Part shown: positions 8,963 through 17,811 of the stretch, piece by piece
Position numbering within the stretch: the first letter of the stretch is position 1
Layout: each line of letters begins with the position of its first letter
NCBI GenBank assembly: GCA_947500555.1
Contig: CANMSE010000003.1
Coordinates: 496,001 to 560,000, forward strand
Source: an uncultured Fulvivirga sp.
GTDB lineage: Bacteria; Bacteroidota; Bacteroidia; Cytophagales; Cyclobacteriaceae
Length of the DNA stretch: 64,000 bases
Reading direction: 5' to 3'
Notes under the pieces: model-generated
Databases searched by the model: none
Told to the model about the DNA's origin: nothing
Seen by the model: only the letters and a program-made list of their open reading frames with translations
Position numbers and translations under genes: made by a program

Positions 8963-11398
8963 ATGAAGCATTTTTTTACTCTAATAATTTTTTCAGCAGC
9001 CATCACTTTGGCACGCGGGCAGCAACTGACCATACTTGATCGGGAAACGAATGAACCTATAGAATTAGCCACCGTAGCCAGTAATAACCCCAATGTAGCC
9101 ATTACAACCGATAGCTTAGGTCAGGCCAATATAGCACGACTTGCCGGCTCTCCATTAATCGAAATACGGCATGTTAGTTACAAGAACCTAAAAACGAGCT
9201 ATTCTAAACTTTTGGCATTACGTTTTATCATAAAACTGGAACCCTCAAAACTAGCCATTGATGAATTAGTCATATCAGCTAACAAATGGGAACAATCCGT
9301 TTATGAAATACCCAATAAAATTATCGGTATTGATGCTGAAGATATTGCTTACTCAAACCCACAAACGTCAGCAGATATGCTAGCTTCTACTGGAGAGGTA
9401 TTTGTCCAGAAAAGCCAATATGGAGGTGGCAGCCCTAAATTGAGAGGTTTTTCCGCCAATTCCGTATTGATGGTCATTGATGGTGTAAGAATGAATAACG
9501 CCATATACAGGAGTGGTAATCTGCAAAATATTATTAGTGTAGATCCCAATGCCCTCCAAGGTGCTGAAGTAGTATTAGGCCCAGGTTCGGTTATTTATGG
9601 AAGTGACGCACTGGGTGGTGTTATGGACTTTCACACCAAGAATTTTGAATACTCTTCGAGCGGTAAAATTAAAGTATCCGGATCTGGACTCACCAGGTAT
9701 TCCTCAGCCGGCAATGAAAATACCTTTCATGGTGATTTAAAGCTCGGATGGAAAAACATCGCCTCGTATACTTCATTTTCATTTAGTTCTTTTGATGACT
9801 TAGAATCCGGTAGTAGGAGACCCAATGGTTACTCAAATTTTGGAAAACGCTCCTTTTTCGTTGGTCAAGATGCGACAGGTAATGACATTGTCAATGTCAA
9901 TGGCGACCCTGCCATTCAAATAAGCTCAGGGTTTGACTCTAAAAGTTTGATTCAAAAGTTTGGGTTCAGAATCTCAGATGAACTTGAAGCCAGTTATGGT
10001 TTCTACTATAGTACCACTTCGGATATTCCACGATACGATAGATTGGTAGAAACTGATGCCGATGGCGTTCCAAATGATGCTGAGTGGTACTACGGCCCTC
10101 AAAAGTGGACATTACACAATGCCAGGGTCAAGCTAGTAAGACCTTCCCTCCTTTTTGACCAACTGAAAATTACTGCGGCCTATCAGGACTATGAAGAGAG
10201 CAGGAATGACAGAGGTTTTGCGGACGATCGACTGAGGACAAGAACTGAGTTAGTGGATGTCTTCAGCTTCAATGTAGATGTAGATAAAGAGATGCCAAGC
10301 GGAAATCTTTTTTACGGCATAGAACTGCTCCATAACAACGTAGAATCTGAGGGAATCAGAAGAAATATTAATACAGGAGAAATTACTCCTACCACACCAC
10401 GCTATCCGGATGGTGGTAGCGATTACACTTCTTACGCTACTTACGCCAACTACAAATGGAATATTTCCAATCATTGGACTCTCAATACCGGACTTAGATA
10501 TAGTCTTGTAGAGTTAAATGCTTCCATTGAAGACCAAAGTGATTTAAGTTTCGACTTTGATGAATTAGACCTGTCCAATGACGCATTCAACGGTAGTCTT
10601 GGTATTGTATACTCTCCAGCCAGAGACTTAAAACTCAATCTGGCTCTGGCCACAGGTTTTCGTGCACCAAATGTAGATGACGTAGGTAAAGTATTTGATT
10701 TTAGTGGTGGTGAGTTGCAAGTACCTAACGCTGACCTAAACCCTGAGTTATCTTATAACATTGAAGCAGGTATCGAAACCAAAATTGGTCAACGGCTAGA
10801 GTTTGGACTTACTGGTTTCTATACCTTTCTGGAAGATGCTATTGTCCGTAGAGACTTCACGTTTAACGGACAGGATTCCATTGTTTATGATGGCAGTTTA
10901 CGTAAAGTAGTAGCCCTCACTAATACAGGCGAAGCTGAAATATATGGATTAAGTTCTGAAGTAGAATATGATATTCTAGATGATTTAAAACTGGAAGGAG
11001 TCCTCACATGGGTTGATGGTGAAGATGTAACTAATAATGAACCTTTGAGAAACACAACTCCGCTTTTTGGAAGAGTAAGCTTAAACTATGAACGACCAAA
11101 AGCTCGAATAAGCTTCTATACTGAATTTAATGGTGCTCGATTGAGGGATGATATTCCAACTTCCGAAATTGATGACAAACCTTTTCTGTACGCAATGCAC
11201 GACTCCGATAGATCAAAAGACGGCAGTCCGGCCTGGTATACTCTTAATCTAAAATTCACGTACGATGCCACTCAAAACCTTCAGGTAAGTGGCGGCTTAG
11301 AGAATATTATGGATCACCATTATCGCCCGTATTCCAGTGGAATTAGTGCTCCCGGGCGCAATTTTATCATAGCGTTACGAGCACGCTTCAACAAATAA
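8963..11398 (+). CDS. TonB-dependent outer-membrane receptor, heme/hemoglobin type
   Basis: The start is taken as the ATG at 8963, which gives the signal peptide MKHFFTLIIFSAAITLARGQ; a TTG three bases upstream is less likely. Domains in order: a carboxypeptidase-regulatory-like beta domain (about 22-95), a TonB plug (about 105-225, with PKLRGFSANSVLMVIDGVRMN and GPGSVIYGSDALGGV) and a beta-barrel to the end at residue 811, finishing in FIIALRARFNK. The plug text and the terminal NIMDHHYRPYSSG motif match hemin/hemoglobin/transferrin-type receptors, so iron or heme uptake is likely but not proven. No TonB, heme-lyase or ABC genes lie nearby. A possible sRNA and a strong terminator follow. Confidence 0.92.
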   Translation: MKHFFTLIIFSAAITLARGQQLTILDRETNEPIELATVASNNPNVAITTDSLGQANIARLAGSPLIEIRHVSYKNLKTSYSKLLALRFIIKLEPSKLAIDELVISANKWEQSVYEIPNKIIGIDAEDIAYSNPQTSADMLASTGEVFVQKSQYGGGSPKLRGFSANSVLMVIDGVRMNNAIYRSGNLQNIISVDPNALQGAEVVLGPGSVIYGSDALGGVMDFHTKNFEYSSSGKIKVSGSGLTRYSSAGNENTFHGDLKLGWKNIASYTSFSFSSFDDLESGSRRPNGYSNFGKRSFFVGQDATGNDIVNVNGDPAIQISSGFDSKSLIQKFGFRISDELEASYGFYYSTTSDIPRYDRLVETDADGVPNDAEWYYGPQKWTLHNARVKLVRPSLLFDQLKITAAYQDYEESRNDRGFADDRLRTRTELVDVFSFNVDVDKEMPSGNLFYGIELLHNNVESEGIRRNINTGEITPTTPRYPDGGSDYTSYATYANYKWNISNHWTLNTGLRYSLVELNASIEDQSDLSFDFDELDLSNDAFNGSLGIVYSPARDLKLNLALATGFRAPNVDDVGKVFDFSGGELQVPNADLNPELSYNIEAGIETKIGQRLEFGLTGFYTFLEDAIVRRDFTFNGQDSIVYDGSLRKVVALTNTGEAEIYGLSSEVEYDILDDLKLEGVLTWVDGEDVTNNEPLRNTTPLFGRVSLNYERPKARISFYTEFNGARLRDDIPTSEIDDKPFLYAMHDSDRSKDGSPAWYTLNLKFTYDATQNLQVSGGLENIMDHHYRPYSSGISAPGRNFIIALRARFNK

Positions 11399-11418
11399 CA
11401 AACTGGTAACGTTTGCTG

Positions 11419-11436
11419 TTACTTATGAATAAGTAA
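11419..11436. promoter_or_regulatory. 18-bp palindrome upstream of a promoter-like element
   Basis: Two 8-bp arms, TTACTTAT and ATAAGTAA, are perfect inverted repeats around GA. The palindrome lies 6 bp upstream of a TAnnTTTG element, in the position of an operator or regulator site for a short downstream transcript. No regulator can be named. Confidence 0.35.
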
Positions 11437-11442
11437 AGACTA

Positions 11443-11450
11443 TACTTTTG
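11443..11450 (+). promoter_or_regulatory. Bacteroidota -7 promoter element (TACTTTTG)
   Basis: This is an exact match to TAnnTTTG in an intergenic stretch with no following gene on this strand. No convincing -33 TTTG is seen at the usual distance; TTTG at 11412-11415 is about 27 bp upstream, too far. A start about 7 bp downstream would give a transcript ending at the terminator at 11531-11559. Confidence 0.4.
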
Positions 11451-11456
11451 CACTAA

Positions 11457-11560
11457 GTAAAAACTTCTTCATAAGTATGTTTGAGTCTTGACAGAAGTAA
11501 GCAAGCTATCAAGACAAAGGTTAAAATTGAAAAAAGGATCAGGGGTGATCCTTTTTTTGT
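11457..11560 (+). ncRNA. Candidate small RNA (about 100 nt)
   Basis: This stretch has no credible ORF. It begins just after a TACTTTTG element and contains a GTCTTGA/TCAAGAC inverted pair with a 17-nt loop near 11486-11516. It ends in a perfect intrinsic terminator. It could also be a processed 3'UTR of the TonB receptor gene. No known RNA family was recognised. Confidence 0.35.
11531..11559. terminator. Bidirectional intrinsic terminator
   Basis: Perfect 10-bp arms AAAAAGGATC / GATCCTTTTT surround the loop AGGGGT, followed by further T residues on the plus strand. It separates the TonB receptor region (plus) from the DUF2306 gene (minus) and can serve both strands. Confidence 0.85.
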
Positions 11561-11623
11561 TTCTCAATATATCTTTTTAGAAGAGTAAGGTTAACGGACA
11601 TCACATTTATCAGGCAATTAAAA

Positions 11624-12232
11624 CTACATAAGAGAAGTATTTAAACTGTTTTTGTAAAGCTTGTAAGCTATGGCTGAATTGATCACCGAGGGTAACCAGG
11701 CTGATAGTTGATAAATGGGTATAAAGGGCACCGAAGTAAAAAGTGGAATGAGCAACATGGTGCGCTGAGTAATAGATGAGAAAGTAAACCCATAACTTAT
11801 GAACATCCATTTCTGATGTTTCATAAGGTTGCCGCTCCTAACGGCAAGTATAGCTTTAAGTGTTGTTAGTAACCATACCATTGCCAATAGTGAAAACCCT
11901 AAAGAAGAAATTAGTCCACCCATTGCAAATGGAGCAACAACTAACCCTGCAAAACCACTGGTCATAATACTGAACACATACAGATAACCAATATAGCGGT
12001 GTGTTATCGGGTGATTTTTTCTGAGTGATTTTATGAACTGAAATGGACCTATTGTTATAGAAATGAGGCCAAACAAAACGTGGCTCTTAAAAATAAGCTG
12101 ATACCACCACTGAAGTGCGATCTCTTTTCGCCTTAGTATTCCAGAGATGTCGGAGTTTAAATAGTGGCTGGACATGACAATCATTGATATAGCTCCTGCC
12201 AGTAAGAATAAAAAGAATAGTTGTTTTTTCAT
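11624..12232 (-). CDS. DUF2306 family membrane protein
   Basis: The 202-aa protein is highly hydrophobic with about five or six membrane segments. The pattern HVLFGLISITIGPFQF, then THRYIGYLYVFSIMTSG and MKHQKWMFISYGFTFSSITQR is that of DUF2306, a family with conserved His/Arg residues inside the membrane and unknown function. The start ATG at 12232 is followed directly by the first membrane segment. It ends 64 bp from a shared terminator. The next gene on the same strand, 137 bp away, is a LytTR membrane regulator, so co-regulation is possible but not shown. Confidence 0.8.
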   Translation of the reverse strand: MKKQLFFLFLLAGAISMIVMSSHYLNSDISGILRRKEIALQWWYQLIFKSHVLFGLISITIGPFQFIKSLRKNHPITHRYIGYLYVFSIMTSGFAGLVVAPFAMGGLISSLGFSLLAMVWLLTTLKAILAVRSGNLMKHQKWMFISYGFTFSSITQRTMLLIPLFTSVPFIPIYQLSAWLPSVINSAIAYKLYKNSLNTSLM

Positions 12233-12369
12233 TCCTCAAACCTATTCCCATCAATTTATATGTGTATAAAACTTGGGATGAGTAACAAGAAAATGGTTTG
12301 AGTGACAAGTCTGAATTATGAATTATAATTATTTGATATAATAGTCATTCACTTTTACAACGAATTGGA

Positions 12370-13218
12370 TCAAATTACACTTCTCACCAGAGGCACATAT
12401 TGCCTTGAAACCGGAACAAAGTCCTTATGATTGGGAAATTTCAATTTCAACCCTTGTGCATTACCAGAGGCATCAATGACCTTTGAAAGGTTTGCAAGAT
12501 ATGATCTATGGCATCTGACTAAATGAGGTGACTTTAATTGATTTTCAAAAGAAGAAAGTGTAGTTCTATAGGTCGCTTTATCTACTTCCTCTCCATTTGC
12601 AGAAAAAACATCTATATAGTTTCCTACAGCTTCAGCATACAGAAATTTACTTTCATCAAAGTATATCATTTCAGATTTCAATTCGGTATGGAGCTCTTTG
12701 ATTATTGATTCTGACTGATCAAGATTATCTTTTCTTTTGTTTGTTATCTGCCTGGCCTCCTTTGAATAGAAGTTTTGTTTTCTAGAGTAATCAAGAAGCG
12801 TTAAAAATGAAATGGGTATTCCTCCTAAAAGAAAAGTTCTATTAATGATCCACCAGTAGTTGGACCATCTAAAATTTAAAGAGTCAATATAATTGATATA
12901 GAAGCCATTTAACGTTGCGATAATAAATAGAATAATAAAGTAAAATAGTATCTGATGCTTCACCTTCCAATGTTTATCAGAAAATAAAGAAGGAATGAGA
13001 AAAGGAAGTAAAAACAAAAAGACAATTAGTACAGACGTAGAAATTAAACCATAGAATGAGAGTACCAAAAACTTATTATCATAAACGGACTTATTGATAT
13101 CAAATGGTTCAAATAAAATTAGGAATAGGCTAATAAATGCCCCAAAACATAGTGAAATGAAAATTGACCTTCTACTAGCTGTTGGTGCTGGATATTCCTG
13201 ATTAAATACACTTAGCAT
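12370..13218 (-). CDS. Membrane-anchored LytTR-domain transcriptional regulator
   Basis: There are four predicted membrane segments in residues about 17-145 and a C-terminal LytTR DNA-binding domain (about 180-282; FLYAEAVGNYIDVF, LVRCHRSYLANLSKV, FVPVSRQYVPLV). There is no receiver domain, so it is not a classical response regulator. Membrane-bound LytTR proteins of this architecture are common in Bacteroidota and are assumed to sense a membrane or small-molecule signal. It is divergent from the deoxynucleoside kinase gene with 119 bp between. Likely targets are itself and the DUF2306 gene downstream; this is inference. Confidence 0.85.
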   Translation of the reverse strand: MLSVFNQEYPAPTASRRSIFISLCFGAFISLFLILFEPFDINKSVYDNKFLVLSFYGLISTSVLIVFLFLLPFLIPSLFSDKHWKVKHQILFYFIILFIIATLNGFYINYIDSLNFRWSNYWWIINRTFLLGGIPISFLTLLDYSRKQNFYSKEARQITNKRKDNLDQSESIIKELHTELKSEMIYFDESKFLYAEAVGNYIDVFSANGEEVDKATYRTTLSSFENQLKSPHLVRCHRSYLANLSKVIDASGNAQGLKLKFPNHKDFVPVSRQYVPLVRSVI

Positions 13219-13337
13219 TACGCTAAATTAAATCAATCATATTATAGTTAAGTACTACCTAATAAAATGTTAGGCAATACTGTCTTTAGTACGTCAGATA
13301 ACATTTCTATTCAATTGAATCCTCTATTATTGTACCT

Positions 13338-13967
13338 ATGAAAAAGAGTCTTCATGTAGCCATTTGTGGCAACATAGGTTGTGGAAAAACGACACTTGCA
13401 GGAATGCTGGCTAATCAATTTGGATGGAAAGCTGAAATGGAATCCGTAGAGGACAACCCTTATTTGGAAGACTTTTATGAAGACATGAAACGATGGTCAT
13501 TTCATCTTCAGGTTTACTTTTTAAATAGTCGTTTCAACCAGATTAAACGTATTCGCGAAAGCGAAAATTCAACTATTCAAGATCGGACTATTTTTGAAGA
13601 TGCCTATATTTTCGCTGCCAACTTGCATGAATCTAAGTTAATGAATGATCGAGATCACAAATGCTATCTCACTCTTTTTGAATCGATGATCCAACATGTT
13701 CAAGCACCTGATTTACTCATATATTTAAAAGCTGATATTCCAAAATTGATAGCGCAAATAGAAAAACGGGGCAGAAGTTATGAGAATGCTATAAGGTTAG
13801 ATTATCTAAAAAATCTTAACTCAAAATACGATGATTGGATAGGTTCCTACAAGGATAGTAAGCTAATGATAGTGGATATGAATAATACTGACTTTGTAAA
13901 CAAGACAGAAGATTTTTCAAAGATTGTGAATCGTATAGATGTTGAGATTAATGGATTGTTCAGCTGA
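13338..13967 (+). CDS. Deoxynucleoside kinase (dAK/dGK type)
   Basis: The 209-aa protein has a P-loop GNIGCGKTT at residues 11-19, the substrate-site segment VEDNPYLEDFYED near 37-49, the DRT motif at 82-84 and an Arg-rich lid (EKRGRSYE). These are the hallmarks of the dNK family, which phosphorylates deoxyadenosine/deoxyguanosine/deoxycytidine for dNTP salvage. Length is typical (about 205-220 aa). It is cytosolic. Its 3' end is convergent with the lipoprotein gene, only 5 bp away, with no room for a classical terminator. Confidence 0.92.
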   Translation: MKKSLHVAICGNIGCGKTTLAGMLANQFGWKAEMESVEDNPYLEDFYEDMKRWSFHLQVYFLNSRFNQIKRIRESENSTIQDRTIFEDAYIFAANLHESKLMNDRDHKCYLTLFESMIQHVQAPDLLIYLKADIPKLIAQIEKRGRSYENAIRLDYLKNLNSKYDDWIGSYKDSKLMIVDMNNTDFVNKTEDFSKIVNRIDVEINGLFS

Positions 13968-13972
13968 ACAAA

Positions 13973-14773
13973 TCAATTATCCAAAGCACCGTCATCGACC
14001 CAGCATACTATTAGATCTTTCTGCTCATTGGTTAGCGTGAGGCCTGATGATCTGGGTGGCATATTCCCACTTTGAGTACGACTTTTTATACTTATTGATC
14101 TGTCTCTCACTATTGAAGCATCTAAAAAATCAGGCAGACTACTTCGATCTCCATTATGGCAATTGGAAATGGCACAGTTAGTAATTATTATACTTTGCAC
14201 TTGCGAAACATAGGATACACCTGTAGTAACTTTTACTAAAGAGTTGAACTCGCAGCCTTCTTCGTCAGTAACGTGCAAGACGTATTCCCCAGCTGTAAGA
14301 TTATTAAAGTCAGCGTTCTCTTGTTCGGCTCCATTATCCAAACTGTAACTAACAACACCCGATCCTGTGGCATTAACAGAAATTGATCCATTGGAGCTAC
14401 CGCAACCAGAAGGAATTACTTCCACATCCATAACCGTTAAAGAGGTGTTTTCTGCAATTAAAGTAATCATCAATTCATCAGTACAACCATTCTCATCTTG
14501 TACTTCAATAGTATAAAGACCTTCTGCTAAATTGCTAAAGAATCCATTTTCGCTACCTATGCCATTAAGAGAGAGTGTAACTGCACCGCTACCTCCAGAA
14601 AATGTAACGTCAATATTTCCGTCAGTTTTTTTACAACCTGTTACATTACTTGAGGAGATTAGCTCAATAATAGGTCCCGAGCTAACACAGTTCAGAACAG
14701 GTGCTGGGTCACTATCACAACCTGTAAATATTGATATGGCAATCATAGACAGGATTAAAAAAGCTGGCTTCAT
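13973..14773 (-). CDS. Lipoprotein with SprB-like repeats and a C-terminal cytochrome-c-like heme site
   Basis: The start is placed at ATG 14773, which gives a lipoprotein signal MKPAFLILSMIAISIFTGC with the acylated cysteine at residue 19; a GTG nine bases upstream is less likely. Residues 40-180 hold two SprB-type repeats (FSNLAEGLYTIEVQDENGC and FNNLTAGEYVLHVTDEEGC). The C-terminus has NCAISNCHNG, a CX4CH heme-attachment variant (Cys199, Cys204, His205), and NMPP (Met237) as a plausible distal ligand. This matches small c-type cytochrome domains of Bacteroidota lipoproteins. It probably sits in the outer or inner membrane facing the periplasm. The redox partner is unknown. Confidence 0.85.
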   Translation of the reverse strand: MKPAFLILSMIAISIFTGCDSDPAPVLNCVSSGPIIELISSSNVTGCKKTDGNIDVTFSGGSGAVTLSLNGIGSENGFFSNLAEGLYTIEVQDENGCTDELMITLIAENTSLTVMDVEVIPSGCGSSNGSISVNATGSGVVSYSLDNGAEQENADFNNLTAGEYVLHVTDEEGCEFNSLVKVTTGVSYVSQVQSIIITNCAISNCHNGDRSSLPDFLDASIVRDRSISIKSRTQSGNMPPRSSGLTLTNEQKDLIVCWVDDGALDN

Positions 14774-14879
14774 ATTAAACACTGAATATAAAAATCTATT
14801 AGCGGATTAATGAGATATGTCAGTTTAACAATTGATTCACCACATAAGTTACATGGTTGTGTGATACTACCTTAGTCTT

Positions 14880-15635
14880 ATGAATATAGAATCAATCCTC
14901 TGCCCTATTGATGATTCATCGTCATCAAAAAATGCTTTGATATTTGCTCAGAACTTCGCTAAAGATCACAATGCAAACGTTGAAGTTGTTCATATCTTGT
15001 CTTCAGATACCAAGGCAAGTAACTCTGACCGAGAAAATAGAGCACATCAACTGGAACAACGGTTTGGGCCTGACTTACCAATTACTTATTTGCGTGGAAA
15101 GGTCTCTGATATTGTCTCTGCTATAAGTGAGAACCATGATTTACTGGTAATGGGCCTTCGTGGAGCCAACCACACGACAAACCATTACGGTAGCAATGCG
15201 GCTCAGATCATTCAAACTTCTGAATGTCCTGTACTTCTTATTCCGGACAAAGAGGTAGATATCAATTTTAGGAAAATAGCTTTTGCTACTGACTTTAAAG
15301 ATTTAAGTAAGGACGACAGGTTTGAACTATTACGAGATCTTGCCAATGAACATGATTCTGATTTGCATCTTTTACATATTGCTGCAGAAACTACTCTGGA
15401 TGAAGATGAAGCAGAAGAAGCTATTGAGTTACATGACGTTTTTGAAGACATAAGTCATGCTTTTTTTATGGTGGAAGAAACTGATATTGTCAAAGGAATT
15501 CATTCTCATTTGAAAAGCAATAAACCTGATTTATTGGCTATTATGCCTCGCAAGACCACAAAGCTGGCCAGTACATTGAGTCAGGCTATCATCGAAAGTG
15601 TCAAGGACGTGCCTATCTTTTCATTTCATGCTTAG
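14880..15635 (+). CDS. Tandem-domain universal stress protein (UspA family)
   Basis: This is a 251-aa protein with two Usp domains. The first (about 1-125) has the N-terminal ILCPIDDSSSSKNAL strand-helix and a GLRG...YGSNA phosphate-loop motif, one residue shorter than the usual G2xG9xG(S/T). The second (about 135-251) starts at RKIAFATDFKD and lacks the glycine loop, so probably only the first binds nucleotide. It lies 2 nt before the beta-CASP gene, a clear two-gene operon. In other bacteria this pairing is linked to stress or anaerobic adaptation; the role here is inferred. Confidence 0.9.
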   Translation: MNIESILCPIDDSSSSKNALIFAQNFAKDHNANVEVVHILSSDTKASNSDRENRAHQLEQRFGPDLPITYLRGKVSDIVSAISENHDLLVMGLRGANHTTNHYGSNAAQIIQTSECPVLLIPDKEVDINFRKIAFATDFKDLSKDDRFELLRDLANEHDSDLHLLHIAAETTLDEDEAEEAIELHDVFEDISHAFFMVEETDIVKGIHSHLKSNKPDLLAIMPRKTTKLASTLSQAIIESVKDVPIFSFHA

Positions 15636-15637
15636 CC

Positions 15638-17038
15638 ATGAATGTCAGAGTTAAATTTCTTGGTGCCGCTCAGACTGTAACCGGCTCAAAATTTCTTTTC
15701 GAAATAGATAATTTCACTTTACTTGTCGATTGTGGACTGTTTCAGGGACTTAAAGAATATAGATTGCGAAATTGGGATGAATTTCCTCATGACATAGCAA
15801 GTATAGATGCCGTTATTTTAACACATGCTCATATTGATCACTCAGGGTATTTGCCCAGATTGGTGAAAAATGGTTTTTCTGGCCCTATTTATTGCACTTC
15901 AGCCACAGCTGGACTATTGGAGATCATGTTACTTGATGCGGCTAAGTTGCAAGAGGAAGAAGCAGAGTTTGCAAGAAAAAAAGGGTACTCAAAACATAAA
16001 TCTCCGGAACCATTATTTACGACAGAAAATGCACTTGAGGTTCTCAGCCTATTACATACTGAAAATTACAATCATCATGTGCAAATCGACTCCAAAGTAT
16101 CTATTCAATTTCAAGATGCAGGGCATATATTGGGAAGTGCTATAGTAGAATTACTCATAAAAGGCACAAATCAAAATAAAAAAATTACCCTTTCAGGAGA
16201 CTTAGGCAGATACAATCAACCTATACTCAACCCTCCAAGTGCTATAGCGACTACTGATATTTTATTTGTAGAATCTACCTATGGTGGCAGAGACAATAAT
16301 GGTCTCAATGCTTTAGATACATTTGAAGCTAAGATTAACCAGGGGCTGGGAAGAAATGGTTGTATTCTCATTCCGTCATTTGCTGTTGGCAGGACTCAAT
16401 TGCTGCTCTATTATTTGCAAAAACTTCAGTCAGAAGACAGGATACCTAAAGTACCCATTTATATAGATAGTCCAATGGCGATAAGCACTACCGAATTGTA
16501 TAGTCGCTATCCGGACTATCATACATTATCGCATGATGAATTTGAAGGCAAAGGTATTTTTGACCACCCTTCTATAAAGTATTATAGATCGCAGGAATCA
16601 TCTATCAATCTCAATGATGTAATTAGTAATGCCATTATTATTTCAGCAAGCGGGATGTGCACTGGCGGTAGAATTTTACATCACCTGTATCATCGGCTAG
16701 GGCGTAAAAACGACACCCTACTCTTTGTTGGTTATCAGGCCCTAGGCACGAGAGGTCGTAGAATTTTAGACGGAGAACCTACTTCCAGAATTTTTGGTAT
16801 AGATGTTAAAATCAAATGCCACGTTGATGTAATCAACGGCCTTTCAGCTCATGCTGATATGAGCGAACTCCATACGTGGTTGGATAATTTTAGTGATTCG
16901 CCAAAGATGACATTTGTTGTCCATGGAGAAACAGCAAACTCATTGGCACTTGCTCATCACTTAAGAATGACCAAGGGCTGGGACAACGTTTACTTACCTA
17001 ATTATTTGGAGTCCTTCGAGCTATTTCGGGGAATTTAA
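15638..17038 (+). CDS. Beta-CASP metallo-beta-lactamase-fold RNA hydrolase
   Basis: The 466-aa protein has the zinc-site motif THAHIDH (His63, His65, Asp67, His68), a further SGDLGRY motif, the beta-CASP insert (about 215-360, FVESTYGGR, GCILIPSFAVGRTQ) and the C-terminal RNA-specificity motifs SAHADM and VHGE. This is the archaeal CPSF/RNase J-like bacterial family that cleaves RNA endo- or exonucleolytically. It is cytosolic. It follows the Usp gene by 2 nt. Its stop codon is interlocked with the stop of the LytTR response regulator on the other strand (shared TTAA at 17035-17038). Confidence 0.9.
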   Translation: MNVRVKFLGAAQTVTGSKFLFEIDNFTLLVDCGLFQGLKEYRLRNWDEFPHDIASIDAVILTHAHIDHSGYLPRLVKNGFSGPIYCTSATAGLLEIMLLDAAKLQEEEAEFARKKGYSKHKSPEPLFTTENALEVLSLLHTENYNHHVQIDSKVSIQFQDAGHILGSAIVELLIKGTNQNKKITLSGDLGRYNQPILNPPSAIATTDILFVESTYGGRDNNGLNALDTFEAKINQGLGRNGCILIPSFAVGRTQLLLYYLQKLQSEDRIPKVPIYIDSPMAISTTELYSRYPDYHTLSHDEFEGKGIFDHPSIKYYRSQESSINLNDVISNAIIISASGMCTGGRILHHLYHRLGRKNDTLLFVGYQALGTRGRRILDGEPTSRIFGIDVKIKCHVDVINGLSAHADMSELHTWLDNFSDSPKMTFVVHGETANSLALAHHLRMTKGWDNVYLPNYLESFELFRGI

Positions 17039-17811
17039 AGACTAAGATAATCATCTAATACCTCACGATAGTTTCTCGACACCTTAATCTCATCGCCATT
17101 TGTCATTATGGCCAACTGATCGGAATGGCCCAAGGACTCAAGTCTTTTTAGATGACCCATATTAATTATTGAGCTTTTATGAACCCTGATAAATTTTGAA
17201 GGTAGCTGCTTTAACAGTTCTTTTAAGCTTTCTTTAATAATATAGGTCTTATCTCCTATCACTTTTACATAATAGTCCATAGCTTCAAATCGAATGATAC
17301 TATCGTATTCGAGAAGATAAACCTTTCCATCCGTTCGAAATATAAACTTACCCAAATCAAGGTTTGATGAAATCGACTCATCTTTACCTGATAATGAAAA
17401 GTTGTCAATCATTTGTTGAAGTGAGGCCAAAGAGTTATTCAGCTCTTTACCTTGCAAAAGTGTTTTGGCATTAGTTAATGCGTCAAAAAAGCGTTTATCT
17501 GTAAAAGGCTTGAGAATATAATCAATGGCATGATATTCAAATGCTTTAATAGCATATTGGTCATAGGCCGTTATGAAAATGATAAAAGGACTGTGTACAA
17601 TGCTTTTTAAAACATCAAACCCTGATATACCTGGCATCTGAATATCAAGAAGTACCAACTGAGGCTTCAAACGGTCGATAACCTCAATGGCTTCTGCTCC
17701 ATTTTTACAAGATGCAATCAAATCAAACCCCTCAATTTCTCTAATCATTTTATCAAGTCCCTGTCTTGATTTTATTTCATCATCAACGATTATGGTAGCT
17801 ATGTTAGTCAT
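17035..17811 (-). CDS. LytTR-type response regulator
   Basis: The receiver domain (1-125) has acidic Asp10/Asp11, phospho-acceptor Asp56 in LLDIQMPG, Thr81 and Lys101 in ILKPF. The LytTR DNA-binding domain (about 155-255) has FEAMDYYVKVIGDKTYIIK and FIRVHKSSIINMGHLKRLE. Total length 258 aa is typical of LytR/AlgR regulators. It starts 8 nt inside the sensor kinase gene, so the pair is translationally coupled. Targets cannot be deduced from this window; the neighbouring 228-aa secreted protein gene is a candidate. Confidence 0.92.
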   Translation of the reverse strand: MTNIATIIVDDEIKSRQGLDKMIREIEGFDLIASCKNGAEAIEVIDRLKPQLVLLDIQMPGISGFDVLKSIVHSPFIIFITAYDQYAIKAFEYHAIDYILKPFTDKRFFDALTNAKTLLQGKELNNSLASLQQMIDNFSLSGKDESISSNLDLGKFIFRTDGKVYLLEYDSIIRFEAMDYYVKVIGDKTYIIKESLKELLKQLPSKFIRVHKSSIINMGHLKRLESLGHSDQLAIMTNGDEIKVSRNYREVLDDYLSL

